Positions 21,823 through 35,119 of a stretch of DNA of 64,000 bases are shown piece by piece. Numbering within the stretch: the first letter of the stretch is position 1; each line of letters opens with the position of its first letter. Position numbers and translations under genes: made by a program. A model generated the notes under the pieces. That model was not told the origin of the DNA, made no database searches, and saw only the letters and a program-made list of their open reading frames with translations. Source of the DNA: Poecilobothrus nobilitatus (lineage: Eukaryota > Arthropoda > Insecta > Diptera > Dolichopodidae). The stretch is from assembly GCA_947095535.1 (NCBI GenBank), contig OX352772.1, positions 47,325,445 to 47,389,444 on the forward strand, given 5' to 3'.

Positions 21823-23552
21823 ATATACTTAACTTATGTATATTATAATATGATTTCGAATGTTGAAAACTATTGCAGATATTTTAACTGAATAGTTTTA
21901 CTAAAATTCGATTTCACTTTTATTGTACAAAATATTATTTCTATAGTCAGTTTCCATTAGTTTCTCTGCAGTTAGCTAGTAAGGTTATGGTTTTATATTC
22001 GCAATTAGGCATAGTTAGAAGAAAGGAAGAAACTTAAAAAATGCATATACGTAACATTGGGTATGTTCAGTTAAATCTAGTGCTACAAAATTACTGCACT
22101 TTTTCTTGCGATTTTTTATTGAATGTTTAAATGAGAAGAGAAGAGAATGAATGAAGAGATGCATTCGGTAGAAAAAAAAATTTTATGCTTAACTGTATAT
22201 GAATATTATGTTTGACGTCAATCTGTTGACATATAAAAATTATTTGTTTACAAGACATTTAAAATTTTTTGAAAATTTATAAAATTATACATACAAAAAT
22301 TTGGAAAACTCTTAAAATTTTAAAATTTTCTGTTTGTACAACAACTTGTGGTAAATAATTGAAATAAAATAAAAATATATATGAATATATGAAAACCCGC
22401 ACAAAACAAATTTCATAAATGTAATTGCGCTTAACAGTTTTGAAGGGCTAATCGCTCCATCGCGGTAATTCAAGATAGATTTAATGATAAAATTCACGTT
22501 ACAATGATTTAAACTGCGCATTTATTAAGGTTTAAGAACTATTATAATCTTATATAACCAATTGTATTACCAATTAATAAAATAAACAATGCATACTGTA
22601 AAAGATAATTCTTTAACTGGTCACTCTATTTCATTTAAACCAGTTTTTTTTTTATTAGTTCATTACATTTTATTGTAATTTTTTTTTTATACTCTATACC
22701 TTTATCCCTATTCTTTTACTTATTTCAATTTTTGTTTTTTTTTTTATGATTTGTGTTTCAATACCATTAAATCTCAATAAATTATTATTTATTTACTTTT
22801 ATTATAGTTAAGATTATATAAATATATATAATTTATTTATTATTATTATTTTCTTTTATCTTTATTTTTTTTCCTTAATTTATTATCTTTATCTATATCT
22901 TCGATTTATTCTTAATTCTTTTTAATCTTATTATGTCATACTTCATCATTTTACCGCAAAAAAAAAAAAGAAAAAAAAACAAAAACAAAAAGAGAAACAA
23001 AATAATAATAAAAATTGGAGCTTGACATGGTCTGAATACCACCACATTTTCACATTTTCTTTAATTTTTATTTTATTTTATTTTTTGTTGCTTGAAAAGC
23101 TACAAAGGTGTGTCGCGTGGGTTCTTCATCTTTGCCCTGATCTTAAAAATAAATAAGAATACAGAATCAAGCTACAAGTAATTATCTTAAGATTCTTAAC
23201 GAATTATTTTCTATATGTACATAATGTTATATGGATATAATAATATGGTTATCTTATATGAATTTTTTGTATGTGTAAATTTTATTTGAAAGTGATCAGA
23301 GGTTGGTAAACTTTTGTATATTAAAGCGAATTAAGAAATTCTCTATTTAAATATTTGATTTTGAATTAAAATTTCTTCTATTAAATTTAAAGGAAGCCAA
23401 TATACATAGTTAAACCGGAAGTGTTTCCCTTTTACATACTCTTAAAAATAATACATATATTAGTAATTAGTTAATTACATATGTATTAGAAATTAATGAT
23501 TGATTATTTATGTATATAGAGAATAACATATTATTTATGTATTATGATACTG
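21823..23552. other. AT-rich non-coding stretch
   Basis: Long T-rich and A-rich blocks between 22620 and 23020. The minus-strand frame at 22312-22521 has no domain. No repeat pair found. Confidence 0.55.
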
Positions 23553-24130
23553 GTACATTTAATGAAATGTTGTCAATTATATTGTCAATCATATAATGAC
23601 AGCAATTTGAGTTAATATGTAATTTGATAAAAAATGATATAAACTGTTAGGTGTTTAGAACGGGTCCGTATCGAAATCCCGATTTTCAAAATCCGTATAT
23701 CAAAATCCCGCCATATCAAAATCCCGTATATAAAAATCCCGCCATATCAAAATCCGCCACTGAAAAATCCCGACTTTTAAAAAATCTCGACAATTCAAAT
23801 TCTTCTTTAATTGAAATTCTAAAATTGCAGATCTTACCATATTTTAGATCTTAAATATTTTACCATTTTCCAAATAAATTTTTCAAGATTTATTTAAAAA
23901 TTCTGGAAAAGGCAGATATTCTCCTTTTTGTATCTAACAGTAGCTACGCATAAAAAAATTAATGCAAAAATTCTAAAAAAACAGCATATTTATTTTTAAA
24001 AAAAACTTGATATGGCGGGATTTTGATATACGGGATTTTGAAAATCGGGATTTCGATACGGACCCGTTTAGAACTACTAAATTGATATAGATTGACAAAA
24101 TAATTGACAACATGTCATTTAATGTAAATT
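23553..24130. mobile_element. Outer inverted-repeat element, interrupted by a Mutator-like insertion
   Basis: The left arm at 23553-23589 (GTACATTTAATGAAATGTTG then TCAATTATATTGTCAAT) is matched in reverse complement at about 24091-24130 (ATTGACAAAATAATTGACAA then CATGTCATTTAATGTAA). The 404-bp element at 23662-24065 plus one copy of its 9-bp duplication sits between the arms. Removing it leaves a MITE of roughly 165 bp. A related sequence (GACAAGATGTCATTTAG) is at about 46650. Confidence 0.55.
23653..24074. mobile_element. Mutator-like MITE with long perfect TIRs and 9-bp target duplication
   Basis: Exact 9-bp duplications GTTTAGAAC lie at 23653-23661 and 24066-24074. Between them is a 404-bp element. 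Its ends GGGTCCGTATCGAAATCCCG and about 40 further bases are inverted copies with a single missing C on the left. The left subterminal part repeats the word ATATCAAAATCCCG several times. A 9-bp duplication with long TIRs is the signature of Mutator-like elements. There is no transposase, so it is non-autonomous. The near-perfect TIRs indicate recent movement. Confidence 0.82.
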
Positions 24131-25685
24131 AAAGATTAATAATTATTTATTATACATCTATAATAATCTTATTCTATTCGATAAAATGTTTCAAGTTAGA
24201 AAGAGTCTGTTTTTCGAATCTAAGTTTCGAAGTTGTCAAATTTTTTTTTCTTTTAGAACTATACATTTTTGTTCTGTAAAGTTCAGTCTAAAAATTAACC
24301 TTGACTAAATCCGGCTAAATAATTATAGGAATTTATCGGTTCGCATTATATTTTTCTGTTATTTTAGAATTATTCTTGTTTCTTTAAAATTATTTTACGT
24401 TTATAAATTCGTTTATGGATAAAACAAAAAAAAAAACAAACAAAAGACAAACAAATTACAAACAAAATTTATAAAATATGAAAAAAAAAGAAAACAGATT
24501 TACATGATTTATGCGCAAAAATATTGTGTGAGTGATGTGATTAAAAAAAAAAACTACAAAAAACTGAAAACAAACACATTTGAGCGTCACCTGAAAAGAA
24601 ATTAATAACTATAATACAAAAAGATCATATTATTATTATGTATTTCATTTGTATTTTCTGTATTCTGATGTTTTTTTTTCTGTTTTCTTCATTTTTTTTT
24701 GATTTGCACATCATTTTGTTAAAAACTAAAAAAAAATTAAACGAAAATGTTGGTTTTACGCAAAGTTAAAATATTTGAAAACAAAAAAAAAATTATGGCA
24801 TGTCATCATTTTTTATTTAAAACAAAAAATTATTTTTTTATTCTTTATTTCTTTTGGGGTTACTAATTTTTTTTTTTTTTGTATAATAGAAAAGAAGTAA
24901 TGCGGGTATTGAATAAAAATTCAAGATGATCTAGAAGGCAAAAATAAATTTATATTAAAATAATTCACTAATGATCACTCGTATCGTTTTTCTATAAAAT
25001 TAATTGATCTCTATTTTATATAACGGTAAAATATATGATCACTAGATTATTAATTTGTGATATATATCATTAGATCAGAAATATTCTTGTTTTTGCGGGT
25101 ATTTTTATTTGATTCTGTAAAATTCGAGATTCGAGTAAAATTGTGGTGTCCTGTCAGTAGTTAAAACTTTCTTCAATCTTCATATGATTTTTGCTGGAGT
25201 TGCAAAGGTAAAGAATATCAAAAATCAATCGTTTCCTTTTGTGTGAAATAAAATCTTTTAAACTCAAAAGAAAAACTCTGGCCGAATTCTTTTTAAATAA
25301 TCTTTTCGATCTGTCAAAAATCGATATGTCGATATAATCAATATAAATATTTAAATTAGAAAAATACAGACGTGTTCTATTAAAATGGGTTCAAACTGGC
25401 CTGAGGTGCATCTGTAGTCCTTTCTATTTATATACCTACATACCTGTCTAGTTGTGTCCTTATTTGCAACGATAAGGGTGATAAGTTAATTAAATTAAAT
25501 CAAATCAAACCAAGTCCATTTTTGATTATTGATTTTAAAAATAGTTTCAATCGTGTGTTGTTTTTTTTCTGCTATTCTGTTAAAATTTTTGGTACCATTT
25601 CTTTCTAATATTCTTTGTATTATTTATTTTTTTTTCTATTTTTACAATAGAATTATGTTAATCAATTTGAAGAATGAATATTGGA
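24131..25685. other. AT-rich non-coding stretch
   Basis: Homopolymer-rich. No domain in the frame at 25529-25723. Nothing else recognised. Confidence 0.55.
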
Positions 25686-25895
25686 ATCGCGTTGGCCTAG
25701 TCCTAGTGGATAAAAGCGTATAAAATACACTGTAAACATCAAAGAAGTGTGAATTCGAATTCCACACACGTCCTAAGAATAATTTCCCCTTACGATATTT
25801 ATAGTCGATATATATATCCTGAAAAGGAGAGGCTGTGTAATTTCCTTGTCACTTATATAGTTTTTACTCACTTATGTGAATAAAAAAAAAAGAAT
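25686..25895 (+). mobile_element. tRNA-headed SINE (family 1), copy 2
   Basis: Head TTGGCCTAGTCCTAGTGGAT has a small internal duplication of CCTAGT within the A box. The B-box region GAATTCGAATTCC is mutated. The body has CACACACGTCCTAAGAATAA, CCCCTTACGAT and GGAGAGGCTGTGTAATTTCC, and ends in an A-rich tail at about 25880-25895. Older than the 7737 copy. Confidence 0.75.
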
Positions 25896-27720
25896 AAAAT
25901 AATTCTATGTCAACCTACACAAGTAGATGTACTTTATAACTTGTAAACTTGTTAGTCGATTAATACTGTATGGTAGCACACCTTATAGAACTCGTTTTTT
26001 CTTCGATATTAGGTATCATCCATTAGTGACTCTATTTTTAACAATTATTATTAATATAATACCTTCTGGCTCAGTTGTTATTATGATAACCATTTTAAGA
26101 ACAAATTACAATTTTCTGGGTGGGCTTGTCTTTTGGCTAATATACCAAAAAAAGATGATTAAACTCTATTTAATTTGTATTTTTCATGTTTAAATTATTG
26201 AAATAATAAAAAAATATAATTAATAAAATATTATCATTAATCATTATGTATACGTAGATACCAATGTATTTGGAATCAAAATATAATGAGTTCAGTGTTC
26301 TGTAATTTTATTCTTTCATTGGTTAATTTATAAATTATGTACCCTAATTATTTAATTTAAAAAAAAAAAAAACAAACTAAAAAACAAAAACAATTTTTTT
26401 TTTTTTGAGTTGAACTTATTACCAACCGTTTGTTTGCCTTAATGAGGCGACACTTTGATTCTTCTTGTTAATATCTTAGAATAATGTAAAAACGTCAACT
26501 TTCTTTGAAAAAAAAAAAAATAAAAAGTTTTCAAATTTATCTTTGCTTAAAACCATAATTTTAAATTATTAAGGAGATAATAAAATTTGAAATTGTTACA
26601 TACATAGTTACTACAGGCTCTATGTATTGTACACGTTAGTATAAGAAATTCCAATAAGTCATTAGTAATTCTTTTAACATTATTTAATGGAGGTGAAAAT
26701 GTTAATGTATTTGGTAATGATACCCGAATTCGTTTTGGGTAAAAAAAAAAAAAGCAAAAAACAAAAAACCAATTACTACCAGGGTAATTATTTTCTTTTT
26801 ATTGTATTATTTTCTTTTTCTTTTACTTATGTTTTTGACGAGTTTGAAAATTTTTTATATAGATTTTAATCTGACAGAACTGAATATCTCGCAAATTACC
26901 TTTTCTTTTCTTTCTCTCATTTTTTTTGCTTTCAACATTCTTTGTTTTTGTGATTTTTCTTTTTTTTTTTTTTTTGGTATCTGACTTAAGTCACAATAAT
27001 TCTGTTACAATTCTGTGGTTTTTACATTTATCTAAAACAGCAACAAAAAAAAAAAAAAAAAAAAAAAAACTTTTTTAAGTTTCAACCATAAATTCAAATA
27101 ATTTATGAGTACAACATTTTGATTGTGGCAAGGTTAGTGATTTTGGTTGTATGTAAATAGAGGCTAAGTGCATTTAAAATTATGAATATAATATAAAGTG
27201 ATGTTAGGTTAAAAAAGGGTTAAATGATAATAAAAGTAAAAGTCTTAAGTAATGTTTATACTTATGTAGGTATATAAATGACAATATTATCCATGCGGTA
27301 TTGTAAATGATTTTTATATTTATTCTTGTTTAAAATAATTTCGTTAAGATTCTTATACCTATTTATTAAAATTATTTTTAGTTAGAAGAATACCACAAAA
27401 ATTAATTATGAAATATTTTTTTTCCATTTTTATTTTTAAATCTGTTAATATCAGACTAAAATAAAATTTGTATAGACTGTAGTTCGAATGTTATATAATT
27501 ACTGATCTTTTACTCGTTTAAAAATAAAATATTTTGTTTAAATATTTGTTTACACATACTTAAATGATTTTATTGCAAGGTATGATTTAAAACTGGTTTT
27601 CATTTGAATTTAAAGGATTAAATATAGTCTTGAATTTATAAAGTTTGCACACAAACTTATAATGTAAAGTGAAATTCTTTGACTGATTTTTCAACCTAAT
27701 TTATTTTTAATTCGTCTCAA
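25896..27720. other. AT-rich non-coding stretch
   Basis: The frames at 25927-26193, 26687-26869 and 26802-26984 have no recognisable domain. Long homopolymers lie at 26340-26410, 26960 and 27043-27070. No gene supported. Confidence 0.5.
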
Positions 27721-28640
27721 ATTAATTTTCTTTTGTACTCGTAGTATTAAATACTACGAGTGTTGGGATGGGTACTCAGAAAAAAAAAGTAGATTTCGCT
27801 GAAATTCATTTTCTAGATATTTTTAAGGGTGTATATCCAAAAAAATAAAAATTTTTTTTTAAAATACCGCATCCGCTTCCGCCAAAGTTTCTTATCAGCA
27901 TAACTCATGTAATTCTTATCCGATTAGAATGCAATTTTGTATAGAAGTTAGTGTTGTGAATAGCAAAAAACTTTTAGGTCGTAAATTGTAGTGAAACCCG
28001 CTCATAATGTTTCAATAAAATATGATTTGTTCTAAAAAAACCACGTGGTTAGACAAAAAAAAAAATCTCGGATTTCAATCAAATTTGAATACAGGTTGGT
28101 CTTACGCTCCTGCATCAGGACACGAAATTTGAAGTCTGTAGCTTCAGTGGGTCTGCCTTAAAATATCCGAATACGAATATTATTTGATATGTACTCTAAT
28201 CTGCACATAGTATTGTTATTCGATTTGATTGAAATTTAGTATAAATGTTACTCTTGCGATATAGTTAATGGAAAAATAATTTGAGGCCGGAAACTTAAGT
28301 GAGTCCTAGCCCTATTATTGGGGCTAAAAACTCCAAATTAACATGGTGATAAAATCAAGAGATTTTAATATACACTCTTTAAACTTGAAAATTAGGTTAG
28401 AACCTTCCAGTAAACCAGTTTTTACCCTTCACTCCCCTAAGATAGATGTGGAGGTACATTTTTAAACCAAGTTACATCTCTCCACGGGGGACCTTTTTTT
28501 TGCAAGAAAATAGTACATATCTTGTATTAAATTTCTATTATTAATTTAATCAGTGAAGAATAATGGTTGCTTTTAAACATGTGTTTGAATTGCAATTGAA
28601 AAAACCGCTAACCTAGGGGTAGCCCAAAACTTGTCGTATA
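27721..28640. repeat. Moderately G+C-richer, probably repetitive non-coding block
   Basis: Begins with a perfect 11-bp-arm palindrome, CTCGTAGTATT-A-AATACTACGAG (27738-27760). Phrases such as CATAACTCATGTAATTCTTATC, and evenly spaced short G+C-rich words, resemble the style of the dispersed repeat at 62640 but do not align with it. No coding frame. I cannot assign it. Confidence 0.35.
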
Positions 28641-31630
28641 TTTAACAGCCTTTTTGGTTTAAATAGCCCTATAAAAATAAAATAAATTATTCATACTTAA
28701 ATTTATTTTAAAAACTTTACTTTATAACTTATAAAAATATAAATAAAGAACTGTTAAATGCAGTACGTACCACTAGGCCAGCAGCTTTTGAGGTACCACT
28801 AGGCCAGCAGCTTTTTTTTTTGAGGTAAGGATGGTGACAATAATCGAAAGATACTGTACGCAAAACAGTTATGTGAGACTATAATTTACTAAACACCTCA
28901 GTTCCGTATAGTCTTAAAGACTATATAGTTAAAGACTAACGATTAATTTTAAGTTTACTCTTATACATCTACTGAAATTGTAGTAGACCTGGAATTCCGT
29001 TGAGGTGATTTCCGTTTTTCGCTAAACCTAGTAGCCTAGTTGTTTTAAGCCTTCTATTGGTATTTTCGAAATGTAAGAGTGATGCTTCTACATTTATGTA
29101 CCTTTCTAAACGGGTTTTAATGCATTTTTTTTATTTCTTCACTTACATTAAGAATTTTGGAATTTCTTATGTAATTCGAAATTTGGTATGTACCAAGGAG
29201 ACATAAAATTAATGACAAGGATTTTGTAAGCTAAAATAATAGTGTATCAATATAATATATATAGAAGAATTAGGGACGTTGTAAAGGTAAACTTAGATAA
29301 TAATATATAATTTTCAAAGGATTCTGTACTATTATAAAACGTTTACATTTTAGACAATTTTGAATAAATTAAGACTTAAGAAATGATTTCCAAATAAAAT
29401 GTCGGCTTGTATTCGAGTCGGCTTGTATTCGAGACTGGAATGTTGCAAAATTTGTGAGATAAATTACATTGCATTTGTTTCTTTTGAAATTTCCTACATT
29501 TTAATATTTTTTAATAAAACTTCTTTTTTTTTTTGAGGATAGGCTAATTCTCATTGCTAAATGTTAGTGTTAAAATTAAATCAACCAAATGCCACCTCCA
29601 TTTTAAGCGAAACATTAGGTTAGAACCTATTGTATAATGTATTGTTTAGGTTTTGGGGATTGGAGATAATAGGAACAAAGGAAATATGGGAAGTTACTGC
29701 ATGTTGGGAAGAGTTTTGAGTGAATAAAAAAACTAATCAATATTCATATGATTAAAATTTAATTTTATTGTTTTTTTTTTTTTGAAAATGTATTTCATTT
29801 TATTTGATTTTAATATTTTTTTTTCGGATATGTATTTATACAAATTAGACTTCGAAATAAAAATATTTTTATAATTATAAATGCTTATAGTAAATACTAA
29901 AAATAAATAATTAGAATTTTAGTAATTTGATTCATATACATATTAAAATATATATAAAAATGTTTGTTTAAAAATGCTAAAAATAATTAATATGAACAAT
30001 ATGAACTTAACATGCATTTTGCTTACCTTTTTGAGTAAATTTTTTCATTAATTTTTGTTGTTTTTATTTTGTGACTTGCACAATTAAAATACGTCATAAC
30101 TAAAGTATAAAATTACCTTTTTTTTTTTTTGTTAAATTTTTATTATAATTTTTTTTTTATGTTTTCACAGTTTATTATATATATAGTTTTGATTTTTACA
30201 CTCCTACACCTTATACGTCTTTCACTTTTGCACATTTATTTCAATTTACTTACTTCAGCATAAACAGAATTTAATAAACAATGAGTCATAAGTTATAATG
30301 AATTCAGCTGTAGTGTTATATGGGAAATGCGTAATAAATGTTATTTAATTTGTTCTGAGTTTTTGTTGTGAGCATTAAATTAAATGTAAAATAAATTAAC
30401 ACTTTTATAAACTCGGTTAAATTTACAAATATCTATGCATATGCAGTTGTGAGATTCCGATATTAGCTACATTCTATTTTCATATAACGTTCACATTTTT
30501 GCATATAGAAAAAGAAGTCTTCATTCTTGTCACTACACTACTGTACAATTTACATTTTTCACGTTCTTTCACTTTTCATGTAAATATTAGATCTATTTAT
30601 CTTCTTGTCTATGTTTAAAATTCATAATAATAAAACAAGTAAAACTAAACATTTTCTTTTTTGGTTCAGAGGAATCAGAAAACTAACTGATGTACTAAGG
30701 CGTTTAGAATTATATGGGAATTGAAAAAGAGCTGAATTGATCGAGAACAAGGTCAAATTCGATAAGAGTCGAAGATAAGAATTCTAATATCAAAAGGGAA
30801 ATGTATTATAAGTTTGTTTCTTCATTTTTAAAAGTACTTAGAATTTTTATGTCATAGGGTTGTTAATTAGATCGGTAGATAAGCAGCAGATCAATAAATT
30901 TTATAAGGAGCGGACCAGTTATCAAATTTTATCAGTTTCGCTGAATTTTATTTATGAAACTTTTAATTTTTATAAACTTTCATTTTGAAAAAAAAACCCT
31001 GATGGATTATAACAAATTTGTACTAATACTGGTACACTTTGAATGTCTTTCTTTTAGAATATGGCACATTTCATAATTTTAATCACGTTTGACAGAAGAT
31101 TACAAAAACTATTCTCAGAATTTAGGAAATGTAAATTTTTTGCCTTTTTTTAGAATATTATTCTGTAAATTTTCAGATTAAGCTTTTAAGAGAAAATGTA
31201 GATACATTTAAGTTTCTAAATGTTAAGTAGATGTATATGTACATATCTACATAATTATATGATACGGTAGCTGCACATGTATAAATATTATTCTAAATGC
31301 TAAAGTGTAGTTTTCAATACTAAAAACATAATTAGTATTTGTCAAACTTACGTTTGCCAAATGTTCTTGTTCAACAAATTCAATTCAAGTGAATGTTTAA
31401 TAATTTTGTTTAATGAGTATTTTACAAAACAATTTTTTATGCCAAAATATACTTTTACAAAAAGTGTCATTTTCCAATTGTCTTTCAACTGTCTTTTACT
31501 CAATTTTATAATGAAGTTTTTTTGACGTGTATGATAAAACCTTACATTTCCAAACATTTTTGACTGAATGTACACAAATAGTTGTGAGCCTAAGTTTGAA
31601 TATAGAAACAATTAATTGATTTGAAAAATA
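28641..31630. other. AT-rich non-coding stretch with two small tandem duplications
   Basis: ACCACTAGGCCAGCAGCTTT is duplicated (28770-28815). GTCGGCTTGTATTCGA is duplicated (29401-29434). The minus frame at 31348-31611 (87 codons) has no domain and ends just before a MITE. Confidence 0.5.
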
Positions 31631-32014
31631 CAGTGCAGGAAATTAAAATAACCTCATATAACAAAGGATCGCGAGGCATTCTTTTCTATGATGTTAAAAA
31701 AGGCATTTCAAAAATTTGCAATAAATACTCACCAGAAAACTTTAAATTGAACTAAAAATTTTATAAAATAAAAATAATTATTTTATCACTATTCGCTTAA
31801 AACTGTACACTAAGGCTATTCTAATTTCCATATAAAAATTTTATTATTTTTACCTACCAAAATAATACTATAAAATAACAGTCAATAGGCTTTGTCAAAA
31901 TTTAATAAAATATTAAAACACCTGCTAACACAATAAATCAAAACAAGTACAGCCTTTCAAATAAGTAAGCTAACACTTAACATATGAAGAACAAAGGGAA
32001 TTGAGCAAGCACTG
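31631..32014. mobile_element. Possible Tc1-like MITE
   Basis: The left end CAGTGCAGGAAATTAAAATA is preceded by TA (31629-31630). The right end, in reverse complement, starts CAGTGCTTGCTCAATTCCCT and is followed by TA (32015-32016). CAGTGC ends with TA flanks are typical of Tc1 elements. The inverted match beyond the first bases is weak, and there is no ORF. Confidence 0.4.
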
Positions 32015-32016
32015 TA

Positions 32017-33989
32017 TATTAATATTAAAGCATGTGTACAAAATTTTTATTTTGATAATGTTTGATAACTGTCAATAATGGTTAAAATGTCTGCACATTT
32101 TCTAAACTCTCTGTATATTTTCATTGAAAGCTTTTTTTTTTAGTAATGTAATACCAGGTAATACATATACATAATTGTTTTAATCTTCCCAAGTTTCAAA
32201 TTTAAAATGACATTGTAATTTTAATTTTTTTTTTTTTTGACATTCGATCAATAATTAATAATTTTTTTTTTTTTTTAAACATATTTAATAAATTTATAAA
32301 TATACCGTTAATACTATTAATTTCCAAAAAAAAATATAAAAAAAATTTTTAAATTTTCTATTTGTCTATTTAAAAAGTAATTTTTTATAAAATATTCGTC
32401 ATATAAAAACTATAAAAAAAAAAAATATTAGACGCGAATGACTTTTAAAATATCAAAGAAAATTTGATCCCACGTTCAAAAATATTTGAAGAAAAAAATC
32501 AAAAAAAAAACAAAAACTAAACAAATTTTTATGATTTACAAAATATAACGTCGTTGTGTTGTTCATTATTATGATGTTTTTTTTGTTTTTTTTTTTTTTA
32601 AATTTCTTTTAGCCTCCCTGGTCTTTTAGCTGGTCTCTTTTTGAATGTTTTATGGAATATTTTTTTGTTTATATAAGTCTTATGTTATCTTTTCTAATTT
32701 TTTGCTGTCTTTTTCTATATATTAAATCCTAAATGGCAAATTCATTTAAGTCATTTAATGATTCCACTAATACAAATAAAAAACCGCATAATATACAAGT
32801 AAAAATGTTGTGTATTTGTTTGTTAAGCTACGTTGATAAAGCTGTGTTATATCTTAAGATTCATTTTTATATGAATTTTACTCTTCTTTTTAAATGTTAT
32901 TTGTTTGTTTATCTCCAGGCTAAGTTTGCGTAGGTGTTTCCATAAATACAAAAAAAAAAAAAATAAGCTTTCTAACAATAAGCTGTTAATAGTTATTATT
33001 AGCAATTTGTGGTAAACAAAAAAAAAAATGATATAAAAATTGATAGAAAATGTAATTATCATTGGAAATAAAAAAATGAAATAGAATTAAAGAAAAAACA
33101 AAAACAAAAACAAATAAAAAATACCTATAAAATTTAAAAATTGAGTTCGATCCGATTATGATTTTAAGGATCAGAAATTGAATTGGCCTGTTTTTTTTTT
33201 TTTTTTTATGGGTACAATCTCAAGAGAATCCACCATTAACCTATTAAAATGATATTATTTGCATTTATATATAGGAAATTAAAAAAAAAAGCTATTAAAA
33301 TCTAAAAAAAAAAAACTATTAAAAGTTGTCAATATAAAGTTAGTGAAATTAATTTCTGCATGTATAAAAGTTTTTAGTTATTGAAAAAATAAAATTTTGT
33401 TTGAAAAATATTCTAATGGTTATATAATTAAGATGATATTTATTACTAAACGAAGAGATTAATTCTGATTTCGGTTTTAAATTATAAATTATTTAACTTA
33501 TGAATTGACTATACATTTCTATCTTTTAATTGTATATGGTAAAAACATAAATATATTTTAGAGAAACGCGAACACCATGATTTCCTAAGCGGAAAGATAT
33601 ACTAGAACTAAAGTGGAATTGAACTGTCAATAAGTAACTTTTGAAAGTACTTTCAGTACAGAACCCTATCAACTCTATAAGTATATATAAATAATTTTCC
33701 CAATAATGATTGGAGGGGAATAACAGTATATAATCTTAGGATTCAAAAAAAAAAAGATAAAATTTAGATTTATCAGCATCCATCAGTATTCAGGAGGATT
33801 TTAAATTTACTTTTTATTTATATGCCTTTATTTTTTGTGTATTGTCATTACATAGGCTATTGTACCTAATCTGGTTTCTGGTTGTTGATTTTTTTTTATT
33901 AAATATTATATATATATACCTATTATGTATAGTATATAGTTTTTACAACGGTAATTGAAATTTCTCAATAAATTTCAAAACATATTTTT
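32017..33989. other. AT-rich non-coding stretch
   Basis: Many A and T runs. The frames at 32733-32933 (+) and 32847-33062 (-) overlap and show no domain. A short palindrome TTTGAAAGTACTTTCA lies near 33640. No gene supported. Confidence 0.5.
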
Positions 33990-34143
33990 CTTTAAAACTT
34001 ATTTGATTTTAGCGTACGAATCGTGGAAGTCCTATGAAAGTGCCTCTTAAAATCTCTTATCTTAAAATCTCGCATTTTTATAAATCTCGTTTTTAAAACC
34101 TCGCGTGTCGAAATTTCGTGTTCTAAAATCTTTCGTACCGGAC
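33990..34143 (-). repeat. Degenerate array of GAGATTTTAA words
   Basis: On the minus strand the word (G)CGAGATTTTAA recurs about six times (GATTTTAGAACACG, CGAGGTTTTAAAAACG, GCGAGATTTTAAGAT...). The strand start, GTCCGGTACGAAAGATTTTA, recalls the Mutator-like TIR at 23662 (GTCCGTATCGAAATCC). It is possibly one decayed arm of a related element. The array alone explains the minus-strand open frame here. Confidence 0.4.
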
Positions 34144-34349
34144 TCACGAAAATTTTTTTTAGTGCATTTCTCTGCCACATTATTGTGAACAGGAAATTAC
34201 ACAGCCTTTTCTTTTCAGGCGTAGCTGTAAATGTCGTTAGGGGGAATAACTCTTACGACGTGTGTGGAATTCGAACCCACACTCCTTCGGTGTTTACAGC
34301 GTATTTTATACGCTGTTACCCATTAGACCACCGAGGCCCCAATCACGAA
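34144..34349 (-). mobile_element. tRNA-headed SINE (family 1), copy 3
   Basis: Minus-strand copy (body 34151-34342) flanked by TCACGAA at 34144-34150 and 34343-34349. It has the head GGGGCCTCGGTGG, a shortened A box, B box GGTTCGAATTCC, the body CACGTCGTAAGAGTTATTCC...CTAACGACATTTACAG, GGCTGTGTAATTTCCTG and the end TGTGGCAGAGAAATGCAC plus A run. The + strand frame at 34185-34388 is only the complement of this SINE. Confidence 0.85.
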
Positions 34350-34511
34350 TATGTAATAACTGAATATAAAAAAAAACATTGTAAATGAATTTAAATTAGG
34401 TAATATACAGTATAAAAGCTTATAAATAAAACAAAAAAATCATCTGATCATTAATATCACACATATATCTGGCTTACCCTAAATTTATTTTATGTGAAAA
34501 TATTAGTATCC

Positions 34512-34650
34512 GGGGCCTCTGTGGCCTAGTGGGTAAGAGCGTATAAAATACGCTGTAAACATCGTGGTATATGTAAACATCGAGGGAGTGTGTGGGTTCG
34601 AATCCCCCTTACGAGATTTGCTGCCACGCCTGAACGCCGAAGGTCAATTA
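34512..34650 (+). mobile_element. tRNA-headed SINE (family 1), copy 4, with internal deletion
   Basis: Head GGGGCCTCTGTGGCCTAGTG with a good A box and B box GGTTCGAATCC. Between them TGTAAACATCG is duplicated. The body skips from the B box to CCCCCTTACGAG and ends at GCCACGCCTGAACG, so the middle and the 3' end are lost. It lies in opposite orientation to copy 3, about 170 bp away. Confidence 0.75.
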
Positions 34651-35119
34651 AAATTCCATAACAATTTTTAAATAATTTTTTTTTTTATTTTAAAACAATT
34701 TCCAGAGGGTTTAGATTTTAAATGAAATAATTTAAAGAGGTTAATGAAGAGTCGTCGGTGGTTTATTATTGATTTTTATACTATATCTTTAGTCGTAAAT
34801 TGGTTATGCAAATTATAATAAGATCAATGAATAAATCAACTAAATAAATTACTATCTAGTATCTATACAATATTCTAAAAATAAAGAAAAGTTTTTTATT
34901 TTATCACAATTTATTTCATATTCCTTTAAAGCGGATAATAAATCAAAATTAATTTATTTATTAACAGCAGTTACAGTAATTTGCAAAACAATTCGATAGT
35001 ATTTTTTTTTTGTGTTTAATTTAAATGAAACGTGGACTAATTTTTTTTTCCTTTCAATAAAAGCATTTGTTTTCAGCACATTTTTTAAAAATTTTTTGAA
35101 AAATTTACTTAGTAGTTTC
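34651..35119. other. AT-rich non-coding stretch
   Basis: The minus frame at 34954-35142 has no domain. Nothing recognised. Confidence 0.5.

Noticed and set aside
25927..26193. 88-codon hydrophobic frame
   Set aside because: AT-rich DNA gives F, I, L, Y and N codons by chance. No domain, splice sites or composition change.
33992..34180. 62-codon minus-strand frame with repeated KMRDFKIRDFKRH
   Set aside because: Arises from a degenerate array of GAGATTTTAA words and runs into a SINE.
34185..34388. 67-codon plus-strand frame as a gene
   Set aside because: It is the complement of a SINE copy. The similar frame at 44142-44333 is also the complement of a SINE.
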